64,000 nucleotides of DNA, taken from assembly GCA_016721765.1 (NCBI GenBank), contig JADKHO010000001.1, forward strand, positions 918,001 through 982,000, given 5' to 3'. A program made the translations under genes and the position numbers. This stretch comes from Bacteroidota bacterium (lineage in GTDB: Bacteria; Bacteroidota; Bacteroidia; UBA4408). The notes under the pieces are model-generated. The model was not told the origin of the DNA. It worked only from the letters and a program-made list of their open reading frames with translations, and made no database searches. Positions 54,801 through 62,073 of the stretch are shown here, piece after piece (the first letter of the stretch is position 1; each line of letters starts with the position of its first letter).

Positions 54801-57800
54801 CCCAAACCGGTGGATTTCCACTAAAGCTAGGCAAATCAACTGTAATTTGTGAAGCACTTACATAGTTGGATGCAATAACAGCCCCATTAAAATAAACCTG
54901 TGATTGATGCGTTAAATAAAGTCCCGAAATGGTTACTGTCATCGGAACTGAACCTGCCGTTATTAAAGGATCCGGTAAGTCTAAGCTGTTAATAACAGGA
55001 GTTGGGGTGGCAAAAGATTGCAATGCCGAGTCTGCCTGAATAAAGCCAAATCCGGTACTAAAATCAAAGCCTCCTGCATCCATGTCCTGTGCTGTACTTT
55101 GCAAAATACTTCGAACATCTGCGGGGCTTAATTGTGTATTGTTAAAAAATTTCCTCTTTCCCTGTATCAACAAGGCTGCAACCGCTGCTGCGTGTGGTGC
55201 TGCTGCTGATGTTCCAAAAAAGTTTGGAAAGGCATCCCCGTCAATATTTACGCCACCCATATTTACTGTAGTGTTCACACCATTCGGTGCTGTAAAATCA
55301 GGTTTGTTTCGTGTAACACCATAAACTGCAGTTCCTCCTATTGATGAAAAGGATGCAATGGTTGGTGGATTTACTCCGTATGCTGGTGTATTGCTATAAA
55401 GCACAGCACCTACTGTCATTGCGCCTTCTGAATTGGCTTGGCCTACAATCGTTGAGGTTCCAACCGGATATTCTTCAAATGTCCCCTCACCTCTAAATAA
55501 AATGTATTTAAACCTTACATTATCTGTTCCCCAAGCTCTTGTTACCATTATGTTCGCATGTCCACTTCCTGAAACAGTAAATGGCAATACCTCAATTGGA
55601 TCCCCCCAATTGTTTTTTCGGTTAAACCCGAAAAGCTTATTACCTGCATCATCCACAAGGTAAATATCCAAGTCGTTTCTTGCTCCCGGAAGCTGCCCCA
55701 ACGAATAAATCGAATCCTCCCACTGAAGCACAACCGTGTAACTTCCAGCAGTTAAGCTGATTCCTTGCTTGATATCTGAAGTACCGGAGCCGGCACCAAA
55801 ATCGTGAGCAACACCAACAAAGCCTGCAGGTGCAGCGGTAGGTGCAAACACTCCTTCATAAGATTTGTTACCAAAATTTCCGGCAGAAGTAAAATACGAA
55901 ACACCTTGAGCGGTAACATAATCCACTGCTTTAGAAACTAAACCTTCTTTAAAAAATGGTTCTGTTATATAAGTTACATCATCAACAATAATATCGCAAT
56001 TGGCTTGTTGTAACTCCTTAATTCCTTCTGCAAAGTCTCCTGCACTGATAAATCCGGTTCGGAAGGCAAGACTTGCTTTGGGAGCCACATCGTGCACAAT
56101 TTGAAGCATAGCTCTTCCCTCGTCGCTTTGTTTACCATACGGATAATCTAAAAGTACCTGAACGGGGCTTGTGCCGCCTGCTCCAGGCAAATCTCCATTG
56201 GAAACATCGATGGCGGCCTTACCTGTAATTGTATTATAACTATTTGAAATAACCCCTACTTTTATTCCTTGTCCGTTCACCCCAAATGCAGTTCTTGCTA
56301 AATTACTTCTTAGCGAAACATCACCATTTGTGTAAGCCAATCCGCTGCTGGTAACCGGAGGGTAATAAGGTCGAACGTAGTTCACCAAAGTGGGTATGCT
56401 GTCCAGTTTTTTCAAATTATTTATCGGATATTTTCCGGTAATGATAAATGGATTTATTCCATTATCTATGGTGTCGGTCATGCCGTATGCCGGTGATAAT
56501 AACAATGCTACCAATGCATCATACTGACCGCTATTCGCAATTACCTCAATATACACACTGTCACTTTGAACAAGGAAGATGTTGTTTTTAATCGTTGCTG
56601 TATCTGTTACCGATGATGGGTTATAATAAAGCTGAGATAGTTCAGCCCCGATTTTATCATCTACTTTTCCATCTGTTGGAGGCGGGTAGTAAGGGGTAAT
56701 ACAAAATATATTGTTCACTAAAACCGCTGCTGCTGCAGAACATCCATTCGAATTGGTAACGGTAACACTGTAATTTCCGGCAGCACTTGCCGAAATAGTA
56801 TCATTGCTCTCTCCAGAAGGCGACCAAAGTATTGTACTGTACTCATTTACAGGAGCAGAGGATGCCAACCACGAAGTTCCATTTAGCAATAAACCATCAC
56901 CGTGTGCCGGATCATAACTTGTTGGCGGAGGATTTAATGATTGGTTCGAAACCACCTGATTTGGATTGTACAAACTGGAGTTTACTGTCACAGAATCAGC
57001 ACCCTCATCAAACATATAATATCCAACTAGCCCATTTGAATAAAAATCAATGCTGCTATTCATTTTTGTAACTATTTCAGCTTGACTTAAAGAGTAATTC
57101 CAAACCCTTAACTCATCAATACTTCCTGCAACAGCAGCCATGCCATTAACATTGGTTCCAATTTGAAAGTCTTGTGAATTGGTTTGAAGAAAGCTGTATG
57201 TAAAGCCATCCAAAACACCATTTAAATATAGTTTCATTTCGAAGCCATTAAATGTTAACGCTACATGCATCCAAACTCCTGCTACGATTGGCGTGTTGCC
57301 ATCTAAGTCTGTAAATCCGGCATTTAGATGTAGTTTACCATTTAAGATTGACAAGGTGGTATTTCCAAAGGATTGGTTGGCTGTACTTCCCCAGTTAAAA
57401 ATACTTCCATCTTGAAGCGTATTTAATTTAACCCATGCTTCAACTGTCCTGGAATCATTAAACATCGGTAATAAAGGATTGTTTCCAGAAACATAATCAT
57501 CCACTCCATCAAAACTTAACGCATTTCCAGCACCGTTTGGTATTGAAAGATTAATAGATGAGCCGGTGCATACATCTAATGAGCCACTTGCCAATATGGT
57601 TGGAGAGGGCAACAGTTCCTCAACAACAGTTAATTCTGCTGTTGCTGCGCAACCATTCGCATCTGTGGCTGTGTAAGAATAAACTCCCACAGAAAGATTG
57701 AGCGAATCAGAACCTGTTATAACATAACCCGGAACCCCTCCGCTTACACTCAAGGAAACATTTCCTGACCCTCCCTGACAAACAACAAGCACTGGGGGGG

Positions 57801-60800
57801 TAATAGATATTACAATTGGGTTTGGGCTCGAAATAATAACATTCGCGGTATTCACACTTTCGCATCCACTTGAGTCACTAACTGTCACATCATAGTTTCC
57901 TGGATATAACCCGGTAAAAACACCTGTATTGTTTTGCTCGTAAAAGTCGTTTCCTCCCAACACATAACTGTATCCGTTAGCATACGGAAGACCGCCTGTA
58001 ACGTTTGATATGGTTATAATTCCACTGCTTGACTGAGCACAATTTGCATCTGTTCCCACAGCTGTAAAGCTAATTGTTGGTGGGGTGTTAACAAACACCG
58101 TAACCGAATCAATTTGTGAGCAGGCGCCTGTTGTTCCCGTAACATAATAGGTGGTGGTGCTACTTGGATTTACGGTAATAAAATCACTCGATTCATCGGT
58201 ACTCCAATAATACGTTTCAGCTCCACTTGCAAATAAACCAACAAAGGAATTTCCCGAGCACGCGCTAACGTCTTGTCCTGCATCAACACCTAATGGAGAT
58301 GGTTCCGAAATAACAACAGTATCCTGATAGCCATAGCAAGGTATACCGCTTTCGTACACTCCGGCAACATAAGTACCAGCACCAAGCGCGGTAAAAAACT
58401 CACTTGTACTATTAAGTGTATCGTTGTTGGGTGTGATAATAAAATAATTGAAATAGCTATTTTGGTTGATAAGGTTTGATGCAACAAGCGCTATGCTTAT
58501 TGTTCCATCAGCTGCTCCATTACAAGTAATATCCGTTGAAGTGATGGGGGTATTTTGAAGTGGTTCTATTACCGTAATATTGATGCTACTAAAGCCCGTA
58601 CAACCATTTGCATCAGTACCATATACACTAAATTCACTTGAAAACAATGGGTAGTTTGTTATGAATGATAAGGTTTCACCAGTACTCCATGAGTAGGTGG
58701 TGGCACCGCTAGCAGTTAAAGTAACCGGATTTCCGGTACAAACAACACTGCTGCTTGCTGATATTGCTACTGTTGGATTGGCGTTTCCGGTAATTAGCAA
58801 AGAGTCGCTAACTGAACAAAGGCCCGATGTTCCTGTAAAATAGTAATAGCCGTCGCTTCCTGATTCAATGGTTACTTCAAACGATGAACTTTCAGTGTTA
58901 AAACCATTGGGCCCTAGCCACAGTTGATTATCAAACATTAGCCCACCCAAAACACCAATCGAAATAGATGAACCATAACAAACCGTGGTAGAAGATGCCA
59001 TCAAAGAAATCGGAGTATTTGTAAGGTGCAGTGAGGGGTTGGTATCGTTGCAATCTGTACTATCCAACACATAACCCACAGGGGCGGAACAAACGTTTGA
59101 TACTAAAAAGGGAGCATTTATATTCCCGAATCCATCCGCATCAACATCCGCAAAATAAGTGGTATATAATGCACTGGGATTACACGATACGCCGCTGGTT
59201 ACCGCACCATTAGCTGTCCAGTTTGAATTGGAACCCTCAAGCGCAAAATTTTTCAGTATCATGTTGTGGTGCGCAGATCCTGCATCAACTAAAATTGTAT
59301 CACCGTTATTCGCCGCCCCAGCAATTCCTTGATTGAAATGATAACCAGCTACAAGTCCGACGGTTGTCGGATCAACTTCACAGATTAAATCATTCTGAAT
59401 TTCTTGCGCACACAATGCGCGATTCCAAATTCTTACTTCATCAATAGCTCCATTCCAAACTTCCGAATTTCCATAAAATTGCGAACCTATATAAAAGTTA
59501 GCAACAGGATTGTCTAGCGTTGGACCCGGGCTTGGTATTGGGAAGCCGGCCGCTGAGGCAAGCACACCATCCAAATAAAAATAGGTATCCATCGTTGTTC
59601 TCACGAGGGTGTAATTGTGCCACGCCCCATCTGTTGGAAACTGAACACCCACATTGCCCCAAGCATCTCCTGCACGTATTTCACCGCTTCCTCCATATCC
59701 CAAATAAAACACGTGACTCTGAGATACCATTTCACGAAATTCCCCAGGCGCAACTACATTTGCTTTTGCCCAAACAGAAACCGTATATGGACTGTCATTT
59801 AATGGTATTAAATTGGGCTCACCAACAATATAATCGTCAAATCCATCAAAGTTTAAAGCCGACCCAACTTGTGCATCTGTTCCATTACAATCTTCATCAA
59901 TTCCATTGTTGGGGATTTCGTTGGCGCCGGGATAAATAGACGCTATCAAATCATCGCAATCTCCCGACATCAATACATATCCCATAGGCTGGAAGCAGGC
60001 AATCGAGTCAGACAGAAATGACCCAAATCCATCGCCATCAATATCCTGAAAATAGGTTTGTAAAACGCATGGTGTGCAAGTATTCCCCTGCACGACTCCA
60101 CCGACCGAAACCCAGTTGGATGTGTTGCCGCTTAAAGCAAAGTTATGCAGCACCCCAACATGAATATTTGCATTCGAATCACCAAGTCCGGTAACCGGCG
60201 AGTTATTAGATTCTCCGCCTCCTTCATTAAAATTATAATAGGCAACTAAGCCAGGCATTACACCCGGTAATTCGCAATCTTTATTTGTTAGAATTTCTGA
60301 AGGGGTACGCACCACATTCCAAACCCTTAATTCATCCATCGAACCATGAAAATATCGGTCGTTACCATTCCAGCTGCCTACATGAAACGGAACTCCTCCT
60401 GCAATCGAAACAGGGTTTAAAACAACATAAGTATCCGTTATGGTCCCATTCACATAAAATTTAATTTGAGCATTCGATTTAGAATAAGTTGCGGCTACAT
60501 GGTACCAATTGTTGGGAACAAAAGAAAAAGTGGAATAATAATCAGTTGCTCCGTTAATCGCCAGTTGAAGTGATCCGCCGCCAAATTGAAAATGAACATA
60601 ACCCGGTGCCCAACTATCGTGATCTAATATTGTGTTGTAAGTGTCCGGAAGTCCATTTATGGATTGAGGGAAAATCCAGGCCTCATAAGTAAACTCATCG
60701 GTTGCCGGAAACCCCGTCGCCACCGAAACATTATCATTAATTCCATCAAAATTAAGCGCTGATGCAAGTTGAGCATCGCCTCCTACACAATCGTCATCAA

Positions 60801-61746
60801 TTCCATTCCCCGGATAGTCATATCCGCCCGGAAACACAGAGGCATTTCCATCATCGCAATCACCGAAAGTTAATACGTAGCCAGGAGGTATGGTACACAG
60901 GGTTGAAACCACAAGAGGGTTAAGTAAATTCCCAACATTGTCCCCATCCAAATCCGCATAATAAAGGGTACTTGGGGCATAATTGCAACTTGTGCCAGTA
61001 GCAACCCCTCCGGGAGCCGTCCAATTGGAGAGATTTCCGGTTAATGCAAAGTTAAAAAGCGTTCCTAGGTTTCCGTTTCCGGTAGCGTCTAAAAGCGTGT
61101 TGGCTCCTGCATTATTAGAGCCGGAAACACCTTGGTTAAAGTGATAGTTCGCCAGTAATGCGGGCGGGGTTGCGTTAATTTCACAGTTTTTATACGCGTT
61201 CACCTCTGCGGCACAAAAAGCCCTGTTCCAAAATCTAAATTCATCTAAACTGCCCTTAAAATTGGGTTCACCCGGAACATTTGAGCGCCCAATCCAATAA
61301 TTGGTTAGTGCTCCCAAAGAGGCCGGATTTAGTGTCATGGAGTTATTTATGCCTTCCTGCACCCCATTTTTGTAATAAGTACAAGTTGTTCCGCTCAGTG
61401 TAATTGCAATGTGATTCCATCCAGAAAAAAACAATGGGCTTGTTCCTTCTACCGTTTGTGCTATTCCTCCATTGTTTATTGAAAAGGCAGCTTTCCCCAA
61501 TCCATTATTGGTGGTAAAATGCATGTAGGTGCCTGGAATTGACCAAAAATCAAAAACGGCGACATTTGCAATTGCGGTATCGCATTTTATCCAAAACTCT
61601 AGTGTAAAATCATTGCTGCCGTTTAGCACAGGCGGTATAGTAACATAGTCATTAATGCCGTCAAACTTAAGCGCGGCGCCGGGTTGCGCTTGCGCGTTCA
61701 ACGAAATTAAAAATGCAATCCCAAGCGAAAGGAGAATTTTTTTCAT
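48838..61746 (-). CDS. Giant T9SS-exported surface protein (LamG, S8-like, MBG, SprB repeats)
   Basis: 4,302 residues. Signal peptide 1-20. Domain order: LamG about 22-210; MopE-like Ca-binding segment about 265-320 (DLDGDNVGN, GDCDDGN); LamG about 327-520; MopE-like about 565-620; LamG about 627-825; MopE-like about 865-905; Ig/SprB-like about 920-1400; LamG about 1405-1600; subtilase-like S8 about 1810-2230 (DEGRAMLQIVHDVAP, FTSAGNFG, FFGTSAAAPHAAAVAALL); IPT-like about 2245-2310; MBG/YDG about 2335-2490; KGLVN hexapeptides about 2495-2615; 13-14 SprB repeats of 69 residues about 2775-3750; PKD-like domains; and a type A sorting domain in the last 80 residues (FASYPNPVNDKLTLAFTAE to KKIKILKE). 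In the S8 domain the expected Asp of VGVxSDS is Asn (VGVISNS). Confidence 0.92.
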   Translation of the reverse strand: MKKILLSLGIAFLISLNAQAQPGAALKFDGINDYVTIPPVLNGSNDFTLEFWIKCDTAIANVAVFDFWSIPGTYMHFTTNNGLGKAAFSINNGGIAQTVEGTSPLFFSGWNHIAITLSGTTCTYYKNGVQEGINNSMTLNPASLGALTNYWIGRSNVPGEPNFKGSLDEFRFWNRAFCAAEVNAYKNCEINATPPALLANYHFNQGVSGSNNAGANTLLDATGNGNLGTLFNFALTGNLSNWTAPGGVATGTSCNYAPSTLYYADLDGDNVGNLLNPLVVSTLCTIPPGYVLTFGDCDDGNASVFPGGYDYPGNGIDDDCVGGDAQLASALNFDGINDNVSVATGFPATDEFTYEAWIFPQSINGLPDTYNTILDHDSWAPGYVHFQFGGGSLQLAINGATDYYSTFSFVPNNWYHVAATYSKSNAQIKFYVNGTITDTYVVLNPVSIAGGVPFHVGSWNGNDRYFHGSMDELRVWNVVRTPSEILTNKDCELPGVMPGLVAYYNFNEGGGESNNSPVTGLGDSNANIHVGVLHNFALSGNTSNWVSVGGVVQGNTCTPCVLQTYFQDIDGDGFGSFLSDSIACFQPMGYVLMSGDCDDLIASIYPGANEIPNNGIDEDCNGTDAQVGSALNFDGFDDYIVGEPNLIPLNDSPYTVSVWAKANVVAPGEFREMVSQSHVFYLGYGGSGEIRAGDAWGNVGVQFPTDGAWHNYTLVRTTMDTYFYLDGVLASAAGFPIPSPGPTLDNPVANFYIGSQFYGNSEVWNGAIDEVRIWNRALCAQEIQNDLICEVDPTTVGLVAGYHFNQGIAGAANNGDTILVDAGSAHHNMILKNFALEGSNSNWTANGAVTSGVSCNPSALYTTYFADVDADGFGNINAPFLVSNVCSAPVGYVLDSTDCNDTNPSLHLTNTPISLMASSTTVCYGSSISIGVLGGLMFDNQLWLGPNGFNTESSSFEVTIESGSDGYYYFTGTSGLCSVSDSLLITGNANPTVAISASSSVVCTGNPVTLTASGATTYSWSTGETLSFITNYPLFSSEFSVYGTDANGCTGFSSINITVIEPLQNTPITSTDITCNGAADGTISIALVASNLINQNSYFNYFIITPNNDTLNSTSEFFTALGAGTYVAGVYESGIPCYGYQDTVVISEPSPLGVDAGQDVSACSGNSFVGLFASGAETYYWSTDESSDFITVNPSSTTTYYVTGTTGACSQIDSVTVFVNTPPTISFTAVGTDANCAQSSSGIITISNVTGGLPYANGYSYVLGGNDFYEQNNTGVFTGLYPGNYDVTVSDSSGCESVNTANVIISSPNPIVISITPPVLVVCQGGSGNVSLSVSGGVPGYVITGSDSLNLSVGVYSYTATDANGCAATAELTVVEELLPSPTILASGSLDVCTGSSINLSIPNGAGNALSFDGVDDYVSGNNPLLPMFNDSRTVEAWVKLNTLQDGSIFNWGSTANQSFGNTTLSILNGKLHLNAGFTDLDGNTPIVAGVWMHVALTFNGFEMKLYLNGVLDGFTYSFLQTNSQDFQIGTNVNGMAAVAGSIDELRVWNYSLSQAEIVTKMNSSIDFYSNGLVGYYMFDEGADSVTVNSSLYNPNQVVSNQSLNPPPTSYDPAHGDGLLLNGTSWLASSAPVNEYSTILWSPSGESNDTISASAAGNYSVTVTNSNGCSAAAAVLVNNIFCITPYYPPPTDGKVDDKIGAELSQLYYNPSSVTDTATIKNNIFLVQSDSVYIEVIANSGQYDALVALLLSPAYGMTDTIDNGINPFIITGKYPINNLKKLDSIPTLVNYVRPYYPPVTSSGLAYTNGDVSLRSNLARTAFGVNGQGIKVGVISNSYNTITGKAAIDVSNGDLPGAGGTSPVQVLLDYPYGKQSDEGRAMLQIVHDVAPKASLAFRTGFISAGDFAEGIKELQQANCDIIVDDVTYITEPFFKEGLVSKAVDYVTAQGVSYFTSAGNFGNKSYEGVFAPTAAPAGFVGVAHDFGAGSGTSDIKQGISLTAGSYTVVLQWEDSIYSLGQLPGARNDLDIYLVDDAGNKLFGFNRKNNWGDPIEVLPFTVSGSGHANIMVTRAWGTDNVRFKYILFRGEGTFEEYPVGTSTIVGQANSEGAMTVGAVLYSNTPAYGVNPPTIASFSSIGGTAVYGVTRNKPDFTAPNGVNTTVNMGGVNIDGDAFPNFFGTSAAAPHAAAVAALLIQGKRKFFNNTQLSPADVRSILQSTAQDMDAGGFDFSTGFGFIQADSALQSFATPTPVINSLDLPDPLITAGSVPMTVTISGLYLTHQSQVYFNGAVIASNYVSASQITVDLPSFSGNPPVWVNNPPITPSGNDGGNSDTLYFFNNYKIKVKVTADNKNKKYGEQLPTFSSTVTVEGAPLAGSGLTLQDLGLSTLNYSSSAVNQSIVGIYFIRPAMNTFNLSDPADLARSQTYEYEFVDGLLSIEKMPLVITPRDTTLTYGDKITGIKFNYVYDQTNIALADRGAFLDSIKADHKDFLVEDGIALVNGKGLVNGRGLVNADISGQTYMVSGRGLVNAKGLVNAKGLVNGVQTYDTTNIVEIALASIFNYQINPDTTVLVSATPQTNGRGLVNAKGLVNGKGLVNGKGLVNAKGLVNGKGLVNSSTLADGTNDEVVVIIDEDDVNAPAGDSLVQFYSINLITGITAGLNSIVPGALPSDNFDVSYALGNLTILPAPLNVQANDLSPLCNTLPTLTSNISGFKYSDSTENVIASGPIHTILDNSNQAVVGTPVGGTFQIEPSGIQLIQLSNYTVNYLNGTFTQPLELILSAVATQPLCFGQTGSVSLSVSGGTGVMSYGAEPTSNLTAGTYNYSVTDENGCTANASAVIDAAPSLLTLSATATQPLCFGQTGSVNLSVSGGTGSMTYGSTPTSNLTAGTYNYSVTDENGCTANASAVIDAAPSLLTLSATATQPLCFGQTGSVSLSVSGGTGAMTYGSTPTSNLTAGTYNYSVTDENGCSANASAVIDAAPSLLTLTATATQPSCSGIAGSVSLSVSGGTGVLTYGSTPTSNLSAGTYNYSVIDENGCTANASAVIDAAPSLLTLTATATQPSCSGIAGSVSLSVSGGTGAMTYGSTPTSNLSAGTYNYSVIDENGCTANASAVIDAAPSLLTLSATATQPLCFGQTGSVSLTVSGGTGAMTYGSTPTSNLTAGTYNYSAIDENGCTANASAVIDAAPSLLILSATATQPLCFGQTGSVSLSVSGGTGAMTYGSTPTSNLSAGTYNYSVTDENGCTANASAVIDGAPSLLTLSATATQPLCFGQTGSVSLSVSGGTGAMTYGSTPTSNLSAGTYNYSVTDENGCTANASAVIDGAPSLLTLSATATQPLCFGQTGSVSLSVSGGSGAMTYGSTPTSNLSAGTYNYSVIDENGCTANASAVIDAAPSLLILSATATQPLCFGQTGSVSLSVSGGTGAMTYGSTATSNLSAGTYNYSVIDENGCTANASAIIDAAPSLLSLSATATQPLCFGQTGSVSLSVSGGSGAMTYGSTPTSNLSAGTYNYSVIDENGCTANASAVIDAAPSLLILSATATQPLCFGQTGSVSLSVSGGTGIMSYGAEPTSNLMAGTYNYSVTDGNGCVALTTSIINVAPSKLVLTAMANQPACYGQKGSVTLNAAGGSGSYTFGSAATTNLGAGTYSYLVTDGNGCSAEASATIQVPTAVTGLASATPTGCSGNTGTATVIPSGGTAGYSFTWAPGGQTTQTASGLGAGVYTVTIKDSKGCVATASTTVGSSGTSPMAPASILGPDGVCRNQTGVVFSVLPVVGATSYTWTLPSGATGSSIGASISVSFSSTYNTGNISVKANNNCGSSASISRSAAKLTAAPSKPLAIFGATNICQATTVVYSIAAMPKVSSYTWSLTGTGLSILSGQGTTSITVSASAGFTSGTINVKSVNCYGTSGTTSLNVYSALTTAPVFVTNSGNDNKAIGVCGGGTYDYEIDGKTAALSYTWSAPAGCVINDRMGHSGNPLTVVGKEPIGGEYEVDITFPSGFVSGFVTVYANNTCGVSPTASFAVQSKPNAPGPITGDIFNLCGKTGKTYSVAAVAGASYTWTVPSGVSIVSNTGNAIKVNFGSSFKGTGNITVKTSNSCGSSVASSLAISAAPTQPIAISGPSSVCKSQSGVSYSIAAVSGASSYFWSVTNGAVITTVTTGTTIKLKFTGVTASTVTLTAKAKNSCASSVAVTYTISVGLNCREAILPSSPEPTKLIEFASYPNPVNDKLTLAFTAETSEIYTLRLFDVVGKLQVSEILTSIEGNNVRELDLSAIPAGIYFLIVESYGMETKKIKILKE
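50720..53420 (-). repeat. SprB-type repeat array, 207-bp period
   Basis: Thirteen tandem units of 69 codons (207 bases; for example the AAGGAAGG segment at about 51140 and 51347) encode the pattern SATATQPLCFGQTGSVSLSV then SGGTGAMTYGSTPTSNL. Most units are nearly identical in DNA. Two adjacent units carry SCSGIAG in place of LCFGQTG. One more diverged unit follows toward the C-terminus. Confidence 0.9.
53900..54262 (-). repeat. KGLVN[G/A] hexapeptide (18-bp) repeats
   Basis: Two clusters (about 53900-54014 and 54124-54262) encode about twelve copies of a hexapeptide of the form [K/R]GLVN[G/A], six in the first cluster and six in two groups in the second. They lie between strands of an MBG-like region of the giant minus-strand protein. 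Confidence 0.9.
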
Positions 61747-61831
61747 ACTAAAATTTTAAAAAATACCTGTTATGTTTTGATTATAAAAACCGTTTTTTCT
61801 AGGAATTGTCTTTATAATATTGCCTATTACC

Positions 61832-61848
61832 ACATGTTAAAAACATGT
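61832..61848. promoter_or_regulatory. Palindrome, possible operator
   Basis: ACATGTT (61832-61838) and AACATGT (61842-61848) form a perfect 7-bp inverted repeat around AAA, 86 bases upstream of the giant gene start, a common position for a dimeric regulator site. Which protein binds is unknown. Confidence 0.35.
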
Positions 61849-62024
61849 TGATAAATGCGGGTCATACGGAGCTCAACAAAAAAGGTTACATCCTAACAAA
61901 CTAATACTATCGATGAACACTGTTTTTTTGTAAGCGAATATAGTATTTCTTTCATTTGAAACAAACAATTTTTATGGTTCTAGTCGAAAATAACGCATCG
62001 TTAACATCAGATGAATCAGATTAT

Positions 62025-62032
62025 TAACTTTG
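62025..62032 (+). promoter_or_regulatory. Candidate -7 element (TAACTTTG) for the PNGase F-like gene
   Basis: TAACTTTG matches TAnnTTTG and lies 41 bases before the ATG at 62074. No clear TTTG box is seen near -33. Confidence 0.5.
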
Positions 62033-62073
62033 CTCAAGAATTTGTTCATTTAACCCTTAATACCAAACCAATT

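Larger units (their letters stand above)
61747..62073. other. Divergent intergenic region between two T9SS cargo genes
   Basis: A 327-base AT-rich gap with no gene. It holds a 17-base palindrome (ACATGTT-AAA-AACATGT, 61832-61848) and a -7 element (TAACTTTG, 62025-62032) for the right-hand gene. No full consensus was found for the giant minus-strand gene. Confidence 0.55.
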
